NCBI GenBank assembly: GCA_030153385.1
Contig: JASKJN010000007.1
Span: forward strand, 1-43,034
Source: Archaeoglobaceae archaeon
GTDB taxonomy: Archaea; Halobacteriota; Archaeoglobi; Archaeoglobales; Archaeoglobaceae
Length of the DNA: 43,034 bases
Direction: 5' to 3'
The position numbers and the translations under genes were made by a program. The notes under the pieces are model-generated. The model made no database searches. It saw only the letters and a list, made by a program, of their open reading frames with translations, and was not told the DNA's origin. Of this stretch, positions 8,331-17,444 are shown one piece after another. Within the stretch, counting starts at the first letter, position 1. Each line of letters begins with the position of its first letter.

Positions 8331-9931
8331 ACCTTATTGAACTGCTGGATAAAATTGAAAAAGTAGCTGAGAGAAAAGTCCTTGAAAAAGAGATCTACGA
8401 CGCTGAAATTCTCGCGAGAAGAGGAGAGATTGCGATCATTCTCTCCTCCGGCATCATACCAGCGGGAAGTGTTGTGGCGTATTGTGATGAGGGGATAACT
8501 CCTTTTGGCTATGTGATTGATGTCAGAAGAGCAAAGAATGGATTTTTATTGGCAGTTAAGGAATTTGAAAGAATCGAGGGAGAAAGGATCGTCGAGGCGG
8601 AGAATTTGCTTAGCCTGGCTTTGAGAAAAGAGGTTGCAAGCAGAATGGATGATATCCTGGATTTCGATTATTGGAGCGGGCTAAAAAGAGTTTCCGCCCC
8701 TGACTGGCTCGACAAATGGCAGAAGGAGTGCTTTTCCGCTTCATGCTCTCTTGAAGATGGGGAAATTCTGCTCGTCATAGGCCCTCCCGGGACTGGAAAG
8801 ACGACTTTTATAGCAGAGTCAGCAAAAAAGCTTTCTGAAGAGGAAAGAGTGTGGATAACTTCCAACACGAACATTGCAGTAGATAATGTGCTGGAAAAGC
8901 TTGAAAAAGGTCTTAGAATTGGACATCCCTCAAAGCTGACTGAAGGAGCTAAAAGGCACAGCATTGAAGCGAGAATCCTTTCGCAGATAAGATTCAGCGA
9001 CTACGAGGAATTTGCAAAGAAGATCTCCTCCGCCTACAGAGAAATAGCAAGAGCTCAGGAAGAAATGATTGCGAACGGGAAAATAGCGGTTGGATCTACA
9101 ATTCTCAAAGGAGCGATGAGCGGTATTCGCAACTACGAATTCGACACCGTTTTCATTGATGAGGCGAGCAACACTTGCATCTCTACCGCGTTAATAGCTC
9201 TTGAAAAAGCAAAAAAGGCAGTTATCGTTGGCGATCCCTTCCAGCTACCCCCTGTTTACGAGATAAACGTTCCAAATGCTTACAAGTTTTCCGCTTTCAG
9301 CTTTTTATACGAGCTATACCGAAAGGCATTGTGGCTTAAGAGGCATTACAGGTGCAACTCAGAGATCATAGGTTTCTCAGCGAGAGAAGTTTACAGAGAT
9401 CTTGAAATCGATGAAAGATGCAAGAATGTCAAAATGCGGGAAGTAAAAACGAGCATTCCCGAAGTAGGAGATCCAGAGAAGCCTGTGCTTTTTATAGACT
9501 GTGGTGGAGAGGAAAAGAAGGTTGGAGCGTCGAAGGTAAACGAAACTGAAGCAGAATTGGCGTGTGAGATCTGCGAAGAGCTCGCTGATGCTATTGGTGA
9601 GGATGAAATCGGTATTGTAACACCATATGTGAAGCAGAGAGAGTTTATAAAGTCGATACTCGCTGATTTTGGAATTGGCTGTGAGGTTGCAACGGTTCAC
9701 AGCTACCAGGGAAGGGAAAAGGAGGTTGTGATCTACTCGATCACCGCCACAAACAACCTGTTCTTTGCTTCAGATAAGAAGATCTTCAACGTTGCAATTA
9801 CAAGGGCCAAGGCCAAGTTCATCGCCCTGGGAAATGCAAAAGTCTTGGAGGGCAGAAACTTTCTCCTCTCGAAGTTTTTAGATTATGCCAAGCAAAGAGG
9901 GGGCTTTGTCTCTGCAAGAAAATTATTTTAG
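8327..9931 (+). CDS. SF1 helicase, UPF1/DNA2-like
   Basis: This 534-residue superfamily 1 helicase has Walker [10 protein letters not shown] near residue 150, motif Ia [12 protein letters not shown], Walker B FIDEASN, motif [13 protein letters not shown], and late motifs [12 protein letters not shown] and [15 protein letters not shown]. An N-terminal region of about 130 residues looks like a beta-rich OB/stalk domain, as in Upf1-like and IGHMBP2-like proteins. Members unwind DNA or RNA in the 5'-3' direction. The archaeal role is not established. It is coupled by ATGA to the radical SAM gene upstream. Confidence 0.9.
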   Translation: MNLIELLDKIEKVAERKVLEKEIYDAEILARRGEIAIILSSGIIPAGSVVAYCDEGITPFGYVIDVRRAKNGFLLAVKEFERIEGERIVEAENLLSLALRKEVASRMDDILDFDYWSGLKRVSAPDWLDKWQKECFSASCSLEDGEILLVIGPPGTGKTTFIAESAKKLSEEERVWITSNTNIAVDNVLEKLEKGLRIGHPSKLTEGAKRHSIEARILSQIRFSDYEEFAKKISSAYREIARAQEEMIANGKIAVGSTILKGAMSGIRNYEFDTVFIDEASNTCISTALIALEKAKKAVIVGDPFQLPPVYEINVPNAYKFSAFSFLYELYRKALWLKRHYRCNSEIIGFSAREVYRDLEIDERCKNVKMREVKTSIPEVGDPEKPVLFIDCGGEEKKVGASKVNETEAELACEICEELADAIGEDEIGIVTPYVKQREFIKSILADFGIGCEVATVHSYQGREKEVVIYSITATNNLFFASDKKIFNVAITRAKAKFIALGNAKVLEGRNFLLSKFLDYAKQRGGFVSARKLF

Positions 9932-9975
9932 CCTTCAAGATTCAGCTGACACATGGCAGAAAAAGAGGTGTTGAA

Positions 9976-10701
9976 ATGATCGGGCGATTTATTGCAAATG
10001 GAAAGCTCTATGAAGGCAGATTCGAGATCTCAAAGGATAGAATTTTCTTCGATCCATTTGAGTTTCCATTATCTTCCGTAAAGTTCCTTCCACCGGTTGA
10101 GCCTACGAAGATCGTTGCGGTTGGGCTTAACTACATAGACCATGCGAATGAGCTAGGGATTCCAGTTCCCGAAGAGCCTGTAATATTTCTAAAGCCTCCA
10201 AGTGCTGTGATCGGTGACCTAGATCCGATAGTTCTGCCAAGGCTTTCTTCAAGGGTCGACTATGAGGGTGAGCTCGCAGTTGTGATCGGAAGAAGATGCA
10301 GGAATGTTCCAAAAGAGAAAGCCAAGGATGTTATTCTCGGATATACATGCTTTAACGATGTCACCGCAAGAGATCTGCAGAGAAAGGATGGTCAGTGGAC
10401 GAGGGCTAAGAGCTTTGACACCTTCGCTCCAGTCGGCCCATATATAGCGGAGATCGAGGATGCATCAGATCTGAGAATTGAAACGAGGGTTAATGGGGAA
10501 GTCAGACAGAGATCAAGCACTTCAAACATGATCTTCGACGTCTTCACTCTCGTGGAGTTCATATCCTCAATAATGACGCTTGAAAAGGGAGATTTAATCG
10601 CCACAGGAACCCCTGCGGGAATTGGAAAGCTGAAAGACAGGGATCTCGTGGAAGTCGAGATCGAAGGAATAGGTGTGCTCAGAAATCCAGTGATCAGTTA
10701 A
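9976..10701 (+). CDS. Fumarylacetoacetate hydrolase family protein
   Basis: This 241-residue protein belongs to the FAH/HpcE family. It shows the signatures [35 protein letters not shown] (metal-binding Glu residues), [14 protein letters not shown] and [11 protein letters not shown]. Such enzymes hydrolyse or isomerise acylpyruvates and related diketo acids, using Mg or Mn. Length fits the single-domain archaeal version. The ribosome binding site AGGTG is just upstream. No catabolic neighbours reveal the substrate; acylpyruvase or oxaloacetate decarboxylase activity are options. Confidence 0.9.
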   Translation: MIGRFIANGKLYEGRFEISKDRIFFDPFEFPLSSVKFLPPVEPTKIVAVGLNYIDHANELGIPVPEEPVIFLKPPSAVIGDLDPIVLPRLSSRVDYEGELAVVIGRRCRNVPKEKAKDVILGYTCFNDVTARDLQRKDGQWTRAKSFDTFAPVGPYIAEIEDASDLRIETRVNGEVRQRSSTSNMIFDVFTLVEFISSIMTLEKGDLIATGTPAGIGKLKDRDLVEVEIEGIGVLRNPVIS

Positions 10702-10802
10702 AAGCTCGATACGAAAAACTAATAAACAACGTAATTTAAAAAGGAACCAGGGAATTCGAGAGATTAAAAAACCTTTAAAATCTTCAAGTTAAAGAATTGG
10801 AA

Positions 10803-10877
10803 GGGTCCGTGGCTCAGCCTGGTTAGAGCGTTCGCCTGATAAGCGAAAGGTCCGGGGTTCAAACCCCCGCGGACCCA
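10803..10877 (+). tRNA. tRNA-Ile (anticodon GAT)
   Basis: The 75-base cloverleaf has acceptor GGGTCCG/CGGACCC with discriminator A, D arm GCTC/GAGC, anticodon stem TTCGC/GCGAA around loop CTGATAA, and T arm CGGGG-TTCAAAC-CCCCG. No intron and no encoded CCA. A TATA box CTTTAAAA at 10773-10780 lies about 27 bases upstream. Confidence 0.96.
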
Positions 10878-10924
10878 TTTCTGTTCAGGAGAAAGATTAT
10901 ATATTATGCGAGCTTGGAATTATC

Positions 10925-11230
10925 ATGCTCTCTTTAAACCCCGCCCTTGTGGTCAGGGAGAAGGAGTTCACTAAGGAAGAGTTGATGGAAGCTTTAAGGC
11001 TTGCAATCTCCGCAGAACTTGATGCAATAAGCCTTTACGAACAATTGGCCAAATTCAGCCCTGACGAGAAATGCAGGAAAATGTTTTTGGATGTTGCAAA
11101 GGAAGAGAAAACACATGTTGGAGAATTCATGGCCCTTCTTCTAAGCCTTGACACTGAGCAGGTAAAAGAGCTTAAGGAAGGATTTAAAGAGGTTGAGGAG
11201 GAAACCGGGATTAAAATAAAGCTTGAATGA
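10925..11230 (+). CDS. Encapsulin-associated-type ferritin-like protein (EncFtn)
   Basis: This 101-residue two-helix protein closely matches the ferritin-like domain found inside encapsulin nanocompartments, including the N-terminal domain of the Pyrococcus furiosus encapsulin fusion as I recall it. Key residues Glu31 (AELDAI), Glu61 and His64 (EEKTHVGEF) correspond, with an offset of one, to the Glu32/Glu62/His65 iron ligands of the Rhodospirillum protein; Tyr38 is also present. Such proteins dimerise to form a ferroxidase site. Here the protein stops where the fused shell domain would begin, and no shell gene is nearby. A TATA box (GATTATATATT, 10895-10905) suggests a leaderless start at ATG 10925. 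Confidence 0.85.
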   Translation: MLSLNPALVVREKEFTKEELMEALRLAISAELDAISLYEQLAKFSPDEKCRKMFLDVAKEEKTHVGEFMALLLSLDTEQVKELKEGFKEVEEETGIKIKLE

Positions 11231-11556
11231 CGGAAAAGCTCAATTTCGATCCGGAATTCATACAAAAGATCCTTGGCGGGAGCAAGAGGACAACTGTTAG
11301 GAGGGGAATAAAGAGCTACCCAGTGGGAAGGATCGTTGAGCTCACTGCCAATGAAAAGTCTTTTGCACTCGCAAAGATCAGGAAAGTGGTAGTAAAAAGG
11401 CTTTCTGAGATCAGCGAAGAAGATGCAAAGCTCGACGGATTCGAAAGCAGAGAAGAGCTGATCAAAAAGCTCAAAGAAATATACGGAGATATTAGCGACA
11501 AGGAATTTTTCACCGTTGTGCACTTCGAAGTCCTATCTCAATCGCCACAAACATAA
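11227..11556 (+). CDS. ASCH domain protein (PUA-like)
   Basis: This 109-residue protein has the ASCH/PUA-like fold signature: FDPEFIQKILGGSKRTTVRRG at the start (the K-T/R-x-T-x-R pocket), YPVGRIVELT, and a final beta strand KEFFTVVHFEVL. ASCH proteins are thought to bind RNA or modified nucleotides; a few act as amidohydrolases. The start overlaps the EncFtn stop as ATGA, so the two are cotranslated. The reason for pairing with an iron oxidase is not evident. Confidence 0.85.
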   Translation: MTEKLNFDPEFIQKILGGSKRTTVRRGIKSYPVGRIVELTANEKSFALAKIRKVVVKRLSEISEEDAKLDGFESREELIKKLKEIYGDISDKEFFTVVHFEVLSQSPQT

Positions 11557-11591
11557 CTTGAAACTAAGGATAAGGGATCCGCTTTAAAAAT

Positions 11592-12995
11592 TTAGCCACT
11601 CTCTTTTCTGCTCTCCAAACCGCTTTTAATCTCCTCGAATTCCCTCAAGAGTCTATCCCTCTTGTAATGGTGATCTATGAAGTCCCATGGAAGTTCAATC
11701 TCAGGATCCAGAGGGTTCAGAAGGTATTTGAAGTCCCTATAGCTTTTACCATCAAATATGTCCCCCGCTCTTTCATCTCCTCTTGCGATGATCGTCTGCA
11801 AGACGAATTCCCTCAAGTTTGGCTGTGAAAACTCTATACCTGCCTTAACGCATTCAACTCTGAGCAGATTGATCTTCTTTTGCAGATCCTCCAGCTTATC
11901 AAATCCAAACCATTGCATTGGTGTATGGGGCTTTGGAACAAGTGGATTGACAGAGATCTCAACCCTTGGAATCAAACTTTTAAGCTCTTTTGCCTGCTCA
12001 ACTATTCCTCGAACATCCTCAATGCTTTCTCCGGGAATTCCAACCATGTAGTAGAGCTTCAGCTTCTCGAATTTTCCCGCGCAGATTTCGACAGCTTCTC
12101 TTAGGTCTTCAAAGCTTATTTCCTTTCTCAAGATCTCTGAAAGTTTTTCTGAAGATGTTTCTGGAGCAAGCGTTATGCTCTTAACATTTCCCGCCTTTAA
12201 CAGCTCAACCAACTCCTCATTTAAAGCATCCGCTCTCAAAGAGCTCGGAGAGACTTCTAATCCTCTCTCAACGAATGACTGCAGAATCTCCTTGAACCTC
12301 GGATGATCCGTTGGCGAAGGGGCGATAAGGGCTACCTTTCCCACATCTCTTACCTCCGGCAAATCCTCAACACGCCTCCATCTTGGAGGAGCATAGATCT
12401 GCCTGACAAGACAGAAACTGCATTTCCTGACACAGCCCCTTCCAAGCTCAATCAAAAAGCATCTTCCATAAGCTCCCTCTGCGATTATCTCCTTTTCGAG
12501 ATGCTTTCCAATCTTTGAAAAAACCCTCTTCACTCTATCTTCCCTTCCAGTCCATATTCCCTCAATTCCCGAAAGCTCGACCGCTTCTTTTACCGAGAGT
12601 ATTTCCCCAAGCTTTCCCTCCACTTCTCCAATAAAAAAGGCGTCGAAAAATCTTCGCAGTGGCCTTGGATTTTCCATGACGCATGGGCCACCAGCAATTT
12701 TTATGCCTTTAAAATTGCTTTTTCGCAGGATTTCAACAGCTTTGAAGCAATCATTTTCGTATTGGATGCTGAATAAGGCAAAGTCGAATTCTGAAAGCGG
12801 TGTTCCAGTTTCAACACTTCTAAGACCGTCAAAGACGTCCGCGTAGAACCTTTCGCATATTGCAAACTCGTTTATCTCCGCGTATATCTGCTGAAGCCCG
12901 ATGTTCGCCACACCTCCTGCGTAGCGGTTCGAATAAACAAGTGCAACCCTCTTCTCCCCTTTTCGGAATTTTCGCTGGAAAGGATTGAACTCCAT
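11592..12995 (-). CDS. Radical SAM protein with B12-binding-like N-terminal domain (COG1032)
   Basis: This is a protein of about 467 residues. An N-terminal Rossmann-like region (VALVYSNRYAGGVANIG, IKIAGGPCVMENP) resembles the cobalamin-binding domain of COG1032 enzymes but lacks the DxHxxG cobalt-ligating motif. The radical SAM core carries Cys188, Cys192 and Cys195 in GRGCVRKCSFC, then TLAPETSSEKL and YYMVGIPGES. The C-terminal part has MQWFGF, seen in archaeal relatives. The substrate is unknown. ATG at 12993-12995, with AAAGGA upstream, is preferred over TTG at 13016. It is divergent from the metallo-hydrolase gene. Confidence 0.85.
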   Translation of the reverse strand: MEFNPFQRKFRKGEKRVALVYSNRYAGGVANIGLQQIYAEINEFAICERFYADVFDGLRSVETGTPLSEFDFALFSIQYENDCFKAVEILRKSNFKGIKIAGGPCVMENPRPLRRFFDAFFIGEVEGKLGEILSVKEAVELSGIEGIWTGREDRVKRVFSKIGKHLEKEIIAEGAYGRCFLIELGRGCVRKCSFCLVRQIYAPPRWRRVEDLPEVRDVGKVALIAPSPTDHPRFKEILQSFVERGLEVSPSSLRADALNEELVELLKAGNVKSITLAPETSSEKLSEILRKEISFEDLREAVEICAGKFEKLKLYYMVGIPGESIEDVRGIVEQAKELKSLIPRVEISVNPLVPKPHTPMQWFGFDKLEDLQKKINLLRVECVKAGIEFSQPNLREFVLQTIIARGDERAGDIFDGKSYRDFKYLLNPLDPEIELPWDFIDHHYKRDRLLREFEEIKSGLESRKESG

Positions 12996-13049
12996 GTTCC
13001 TTTCTGAATAATGCAAAAAGATTTTAACTTTTCCCGCACTAATGTGAAT

Positions 13050-13970
13050 ATGAATATAATCGAAGCCTCGGACAACCTGTATCTCGTTGATCTCCCGCAG
13101 GAAATCGAGGGATTCAGGAAATTTATAAGCTGTTGGATAATAAAGAATGGATCTTCTGCAGTTCTTGTAGATATAGGTCCAAAAGCAACGATTCCAAAGC
13201 TAATCGAGGCTCTGAATTATCTTGGAATAAGAAAGGTCGAATTTGTTCTCCTCACACACATTCATCTCGATCATTCAGGTGGCATTGCTGAGCTACTTGA
13301 AAAGTTTCCAACCGCGAGAGTTGTTGCACATAAGAGTGCTAGAGAACACCTCGTTAATCCCGAAAAGCTTTGGAGAGCTTCAGTTGAAGCAATAGGAAGC
13401 ATTGCGGAGATTTATGGAAAGCCAAAGGGTATTGAAGTAGAAAAAATTTACGAAGGGAAGATCGATTTTGCTGGAGAAGAAATCAAGGTTATAGAAACCC
13501 CCGGCCATGCTTCGCACCACCAGAGCTATCTCTTCGGCGAGTTTCTCTTTATCGGAGAATGCGCAGGCGTTCACGTTCCGCTGAAAAACGACTACTATCT
13601 CCGCCCCGCAACTCCACCAAAATTCCACTATGAGTCCGCTATGAACTCCCTCGAGAAGCTTCTGAAACTGGGGAGCAAGAGAGTCTGCTTTGCTCATTTC
13701 GGATTCAAGAGAGATAGCGTTGAAATCGTTGAGAGAGCGATTAAACAGCTGAAGCTCTGGGTATCCACCGTCTACGATATAGCTTGCAGAAGGGATATAA
13801 GAGATGAGAGGGAGCTGAGCAGAATTGCAAAGGTAGAACTTCTCGAGAAAGATACAAAATTCTCGAACTACAAACTACTTGACGATGACATAAAGAAGAG
13901 AGAAGACTTCTTCATTGAAAGCACGCTCAAAGGGATTCAGGAATACGTTTACGAAACATACTGCCTCTGA
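13050..13970 (+). CDS. Metallo-beta-lactamase fold hydrolase
   Basis: This protein of about 306 residues has the metal-binding motif THIHLDHSGG (His70, His72, Asp74, His75), then ETPGHASHHQSYLF, an acidic ligand in GEC and the final His in CFAHFGF. This is the glyoxalase II-like branch; the physiological substrate is not predictable. The C-terminal 70 residues form a helical extension. I start at ATG 13050 because the TATA-like AGATTTTAAC at 13017-13027 lies about 27 bases upstream. tatC begins ten bases downstream, so they are probably cotranscribed. Confidence 0.87.
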   Translation: MNIIEASDNLYLVDLPQEIEGFRKFISCWIIKNGSSAVLVDIGPKATIPKLIEALNYLGIRKVEFVLLTHIHLDHSGGIAELLEKFPTARVVAHKSAREHLVNPEKLWRASVEAIGSIAEIYGKPKGIEVEKIYEGKIDFAGEEIKVIETPGHASHHQSYLFGEFLFIGECAGVHVPLKNDYYLRPATPPKFHYESAMNSLEKLLKLGSKRVCFAHFGFKRDSVEIVERAIKQLKLWVSTVYDIACRRDIRDERELSRIAKVELLEKDTKFSNYKLLDDDIKKREDFFIESTLKGIQEYVYETYCL

Positions 13971-13979
13971 GGTGCTGAT

Positions 13980-14813
13980 TTGGAGGCAAGAGATTGGGCA
14001 AGGATCTTGGTTGAGATAAGAAGAAATATCGTCAAAATTTTCGCCCTCTTAGCCATTGCGATATTCGTCTCCTTTCCCTTCACCCCAGCACTCATCAGTC
14101 TCGTCATTGAAGAGATGTATCCAAAGCCCTCACTCAGCGAAGAACAGATTCAGAAGATTTCTGAAGAGCTTAAAAGATCTGCGGAGAGATTAAAGAACTC
14201 GAGCGAGATTTCGGCACTCGAAGAGCTCAGAAACATCTCTAAGCTCGTGACCCCGTTCGCTGGCCCCGTTGTGCTGACTCCATTGGAATCTCTTGTGCTG
14301 AGCATAAAGATTTCGATAGCCATAGGTTTGGGAGCGACGCTCCCTTACCTGCTTATACTGGCGAGCAGGGCTTTAAGAACGAGTGGAATCATCAAAAAGT
14401 CTGCTAAAGCCTACGCTGTCTCCTCGCTTCTTCTTTTCATCTTCGGATTAGTATACGGATTTTTTATAATGAAATTTGTTATACACTTTCTTCACAGCAT
14501 TACTGTCTCACAGGGAGTAACCCCGCTTTACAGCCTTTCGGAATTCGTGAACTTTGTCATCCTCATGACCCTGATCTTCGGCTTCTTCTTCCAGATACCC
14601 ATTGTTATCGTTTTTCTCGTTAAAAACGGTGTTATAAAATACTCAACGATCAGATACTACCGCAGGCACATCTATGTGCTATTCTTTGCCATTTCCGCGC
14701 TTGTAACGCCCACGGTCGACATTTTCACCCAGACCATGCTTGCATTGCCGATGATCCTCTTATTCGAGATCGGATTGCTTTTTTCAAAAGTACTCAGTCC
14801 TGCTCGGTCTTGA
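13980..14813 (+). CDS. tatC: Sec-independent translocase subunit TatC
   Basis: This 277-residue protein has six predicted membrane helices and the conserved extracytoplasmic-loop signature VLTPLES (Glu103), plus the C-terminal motif SALVTPTVDIFTQTMLALPM. TatC is the receptor for twin-arginine signal peptides. A charged insertion at residues 48-90 enlarges the first external loop. The TM4 motif normally reading FGxxFExP is GFFFQIPIV here, so the usual Glu is Gln205. The TTG start at 13980 has GAGGTG seven bases upstream, overlapping the preceding stop. The 3' end overlaps the convergent DUF211 gene by 20 bases. Confidence 0.92.
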   Translation: MEARDWARILVEIRRNIVKIFALLAIAIFVSFPFTPALISLVIEEMYPKPSLSEEQIQKISEELKRSAERLKNSSEISALEELRNISKLVTPFAGPVVLTPLESLVLSIKISIAIGLGATLPYLLILASRALRTSGIIKKSAKAYAVSSLLLFIFGLVYGFFIMKFVIHFLHSITVSQGVTPLYSLSEFVNFVILMTLIFGFFFQIPIVIVFLVKNGVIKYSTIRYYRRHIYVLFFAISALVTPTVDIFTQTMLALPMILLFEIGLLFSKVLSPARS

Positions 14814-15081
14814 CCGCTTCAACGATCTTCTTCCCCGCAACAACCTCGTCAATGCTGTGCACCACACCACCGAGTGCCTCGATCTCATTTTTTATTTCAT
14901 CGTAATCCAAGTTAGTGCCGACGATCGTGATCTTAACAGACTCCGTCTCCTGATCGATCTCTGAAAGCGTTATGTTAACTCCTTCAACATTCTCAAGTTC
15001 GCTGAGTTTAAGGGCAAAGGAAACATTGGATGGTTCGTGAGACTTGAGAACGTCAAGTACGATCCTCCTCAACCCCCCCAT
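14794..15081 (-). CDS. DUF211 family protein
   Basis: This is a 95-residue archaeal DUF211 (COG1888) protein. The start GGLRRIVLDVLKSHEPSNV, the middle GVNITLSEIDQETESVKITI and the end HSIDEVVAGKKIVE are diagnostic. The fold is an ACT-like ferredoxin fold, which forms ring-shaped oligomers in solved members; function is unknown. A TATA-like TTTAAAATAT about 29 bases upstream lies inside the region that also serves the divergent PHP gene. It overlaps tatC tail-to-tail. Confidence 0.92.
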   Translation of the reverse strand: MGGLRRIVLDVLKSHEPSNVSFALKLSELENVEGVNITLSEIDQETESVKITIVGTNLDYDEIKNEIEALGGVVHSIDEVVAGKKIVEAVKTEQD

Positions 15082-15120
15082 ACAAAAGGTTTTATTACCC
15101 CAAATATTTTAAAGGTTTTC

Positions 15121-15759
15121 ATGTTCGATCTGCACACTCATTCGATCTTCAGCGATGGTGAACTTATGCCGAGCGAAATGGTTAGGAGAATGGCTTCCAT
15201 TGGAAATGAAGGATTCGCCATCACCGACCATGCGGACTTTTCAAACATATCTCACGTTCTTTCAAATCTCCTAAAGCTAAGAGATTTTGATTACGAGATC
15301 GAATTTCTCGTCGGAGTTGAGATCACGCATGTTCCCCCAAAGCTGATAGGCAGGGCTGTGGAACTTGCTTGGAAAGAGGGTGCTGAAATTGTGGTTGTGC
15401 ACGGGGAGACGATCGCTGAACCTGTGGCTGAAGGAACGAATTCGAGTGCATTGGATGAGGAGATCAACATTCTGGCCCATCCCGGGCTGATCAAAGATGA
15501 AGATGCGGAAAAGGCAAGAGAGAACAAGATCTTCCTGGAGATCTCCGCAAGAAAAGGGCATTGCCTGGCAAATGGGCACGTTGCAAGAGTAGCGGAAAAA
15601 TTCTCATGCGATCTCGTGATCAACACGGACATGCATTCTCCAAGCGATATAATAAACTCTGAGGTGGCAAAAAAGATCCTTCTCGGCTCTGGAGTTAAAG
15701 AACCCGAAAAAGTGCTTAGGAATAACGAGACGCTATTTAGAAAGCTCAGGAATAGGTAA
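15121..15759 (+). CDS. PHP domain phosphoesterase-like protein
   Basis: This 212-residue protein of the PHP superfamily has metal-binding DLHTHSIFSDGE (His5, His7), ITDHADFS, GVEITHV, VVVHGET, ILAHPGL and a terminal NTDMHSPSD. The family includes histidinol-phosphate phosphatase and other phosphoesterases; archaeal stand-alone members of this size have no settled substrate. I start at ATG 15121 because the TATA box GGTTTTATTA at 15087-15096 predicts a leaderless message. The last 27 bases overlap the convergent prenyl synthase gene. Confidence 0.87.
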   Translation: MFDLHTHSIFSDGELMPSEMVRRMASIGNEGFAITDHADFSNISHVLSNLLKLRDFDYEIEFLVGVEITHVPPKLIGRAVELAWKEGAEIVVVHGETIAEPVAEGTNSSALDEEINILAHPGLIKDEDAEKARENKIFLEISARKGHCLANGHVARVAEKFSCDLVINTDMHSPSDIINSEVAKKILLGSGVKEPEKVLRNNETLFRKLRNR

Positions 15760-16614
15760 TCTTTTTTCGAGCATTTCAAATGTCATTATATCCACGATCC
15801 TTTCAAGCTTCCTCTTTTCCTCACAACCTGGAAATGATGCCAAGTATTCCTTGCTTTTTTCTGCGAAAACAGATATTAGCCTGAGAATCTCCTTTATCGC
15901 CTTCTCTTTGCCGAATTTCTTCTCATAAAGCTGTGGCAGAGTCAGGGATTCGAGCTGGGATCTCTTTTCATCCAAAACTTCCAGATATTCGAGCAGATCA
16001 TCCACAAGCTGATAAGCTATTCCTAAGCTCAGCCCATAATTTTGAAGATTCTCCATAGCTTCGCTGTCTTTACAGACAATTTTACAAGCGATCTTTGCCG
16101 AGTATGCGAATGCATAAGCGGTTTTCTTTTCTATGCACTCAAAATACTCCTCTTCACCGAATTCGCTGGTTTTGCTGTAAATATCGATCAGCTCTCCCTC
16201 GCACATTTTCAATCCTGCAAATGCGGAATCTCTAATGACTTCTTCTCCATAAATTGAGAGTAGTTCGATTGCTTTCGAGATCAGCCAGTCCCCAAAAACT
16301 ATCGCAAATTCTTCACCATATTTCACGTGAATCGGCAAGGAATTACGTCGCAAGTTGGCTCTATCTATTAGATCATCGTGAACCAAGCTTGCGGTGTGAA
16401 GGAGCTCTCCCGCAATCGCAAAATTCATTAGCCTCTTATAACTACCGCCACAGAGTTTGCCCGAAATAAGCGCTATTATTGGTCTTATTCTCTTTCCACC
16501 CGCGGATAATATGTATTCCAGCGCCTCTCTTATCTTGGGGTGAGTATCAACATTTTTTAAAAACTTTCTGAGTTCTTCCTCGAAAATCCTGTACTCTTCC
16601 CAGCTCTCAATCAC
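15733..16614 (-). CDS. Geranylgeranyl-type polyprenyl diphosphate synthase
   Basis: This isoprenyl synthase of about 293 residues makes the chain for archaeal ether lipids. The first aspartate-rich motif HDDLIDRANLRRN follows the GGKRIRP substrate-binding segment; the second is QLVDDLLEYLE, with Glu at the last position rather than the usual Asp. I prefer GTG at 16614: a TATA-like GGTTATATG about 26 bases upstream would give a leaderless start, and the preceding in-frame residues do not resemble the family. The alternative ATG at 16653 overlaps the EamA stop as ATGA and cannot be excluded. Confidence 0.9.
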   Translation of the reverse strand: MIESWEEYRIFEEELRKFLKNVDTHPKIREALEYILSAGGKRIRPIIALISGKLCGGSYKRLMNFAIAGELLHTASLVHDDLIDRANLRRNSLPIHVKYGEEFAIVFGDWLISKAIELLSIYGEEVIRDSAFAGLKMCEGELIDIYSKTSEFGEEEYFECIEKKTAYAFAYSAKIACKIVCKDSEAMENLQNYGLSLGIAYQLVDDLLEYLEVLDEKRSQLESLTLPQLYEKKFGKEKAIKEILRLISVFAEKSKEYLASFPGCEEKRKLERIVDIMTFEMLEKRLPIPELSK

Positions 16615-16649
16615 CAGTTTTGTATGATGATAGCAACATATAACCTTTT

Positions 16650-17444
16650 TCATTCTCGCAATGAAATAGCTGTGCTTAAAATGATCAGAATCCCACCAAA
16701 AATTTGCTTGGAAGTAAGAATTTCCCCGAAGTAAATATATCCCACGACAATAGCGCTGAGAGGCTCGATCAATGCAATAATTGGGGCTCTATGAAGCTTA
16801 ACGTGCTTTATTCCATAAACAAGAAGAGTGAACGGAATTGCGGATGGGATCAGACCGAGCCCTATCGCCCATGGGATTGAGAAATCCGCAAAATTTAGCA
16901 CGAAATAGGGCAAGAGAAGAAGTGAGCCGAAAAGGATATTGAAGAATGTTATCTGGAAAGATGAAAATTCTTTTGCTTTCTTGGTTAAAGCGAAGACAAC
17001 TGCATAGCTAATCCCCGAAACTATTCCTGAAATCAGCCCAAGATTTAGTTCCGGATAAGGAGAAAGCATCAAATATAAGCCAAGGAGTCCGAGAAGAAGT
17101 GAAATAATAGACTTTCTTTCTATCCTTTCGCCCGTCAGAAAAGCAAATATTAACACATAGATCGGAGCAGTGTAGAGAAGCAGGGCTGCAGTTCCCGCTT
17201 CAACATGCTGTATTGCGCTGATGTAAGAAACGATCGTGAGCAGATTGAAGAATGCCAAGGCGAAGAGAAGTTTTGATATCCTCAGCTTCTCCCTTGTGAG
17301 CACGATTAAAGGAAGAAGGAATATCGTGGCAAAAAAGAGGCGGAGAAAGGTGACAGAAAGAGGGTCGCTACCTGTGTTGCGAACAAAGATCGATATCGTG
17401 CCCATTAAAATGGCAGAAAAAAGGATCGCTAACTCTCCTCTCAT
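16650..17444 (-). CDS. EamA/DMT family transporter
   Basis: This 264-residue membrane protein has about ten helices in two EamA repeats, with the repeat signatures RGELAILFSAILMGTISIF and ISGIVSGISYAVVFALTKK, then ALIEPLSAIVVGYIYFGEIL. Such drug/metabolite transporters export amino acids, nucleosides or other small metabolites. Its ATG overlaps the trpB2 stop (TAATG), so it is cotranslated with trpB2; export of an aromatic or amino-acid metabolite is possible but unproven. Confidence 0.9.
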   Translation of the reverse strand: MRGELAILFSAILMGTISIFVRNTGSDPLSVTFLRLFFATIFLLPLIVLTREKLRISKLLFALAFFNLLTIVSYISAIQHVEAGTAALLLYTAPIYVLIFAFLTGERIERKSIISLLLGLLGLYLMLSPYPELNLGLISGIVSGISYAVVFALTKKAKEFSSFQITFFNILFGSLLLLPYFVLNFADFSIPWAIGLGLIPSAIPFTLLVYGIKHVKLHRAPIIALIEPLSAIVVGYIYFGEILTSKQIFGGILIILSTAISLRE

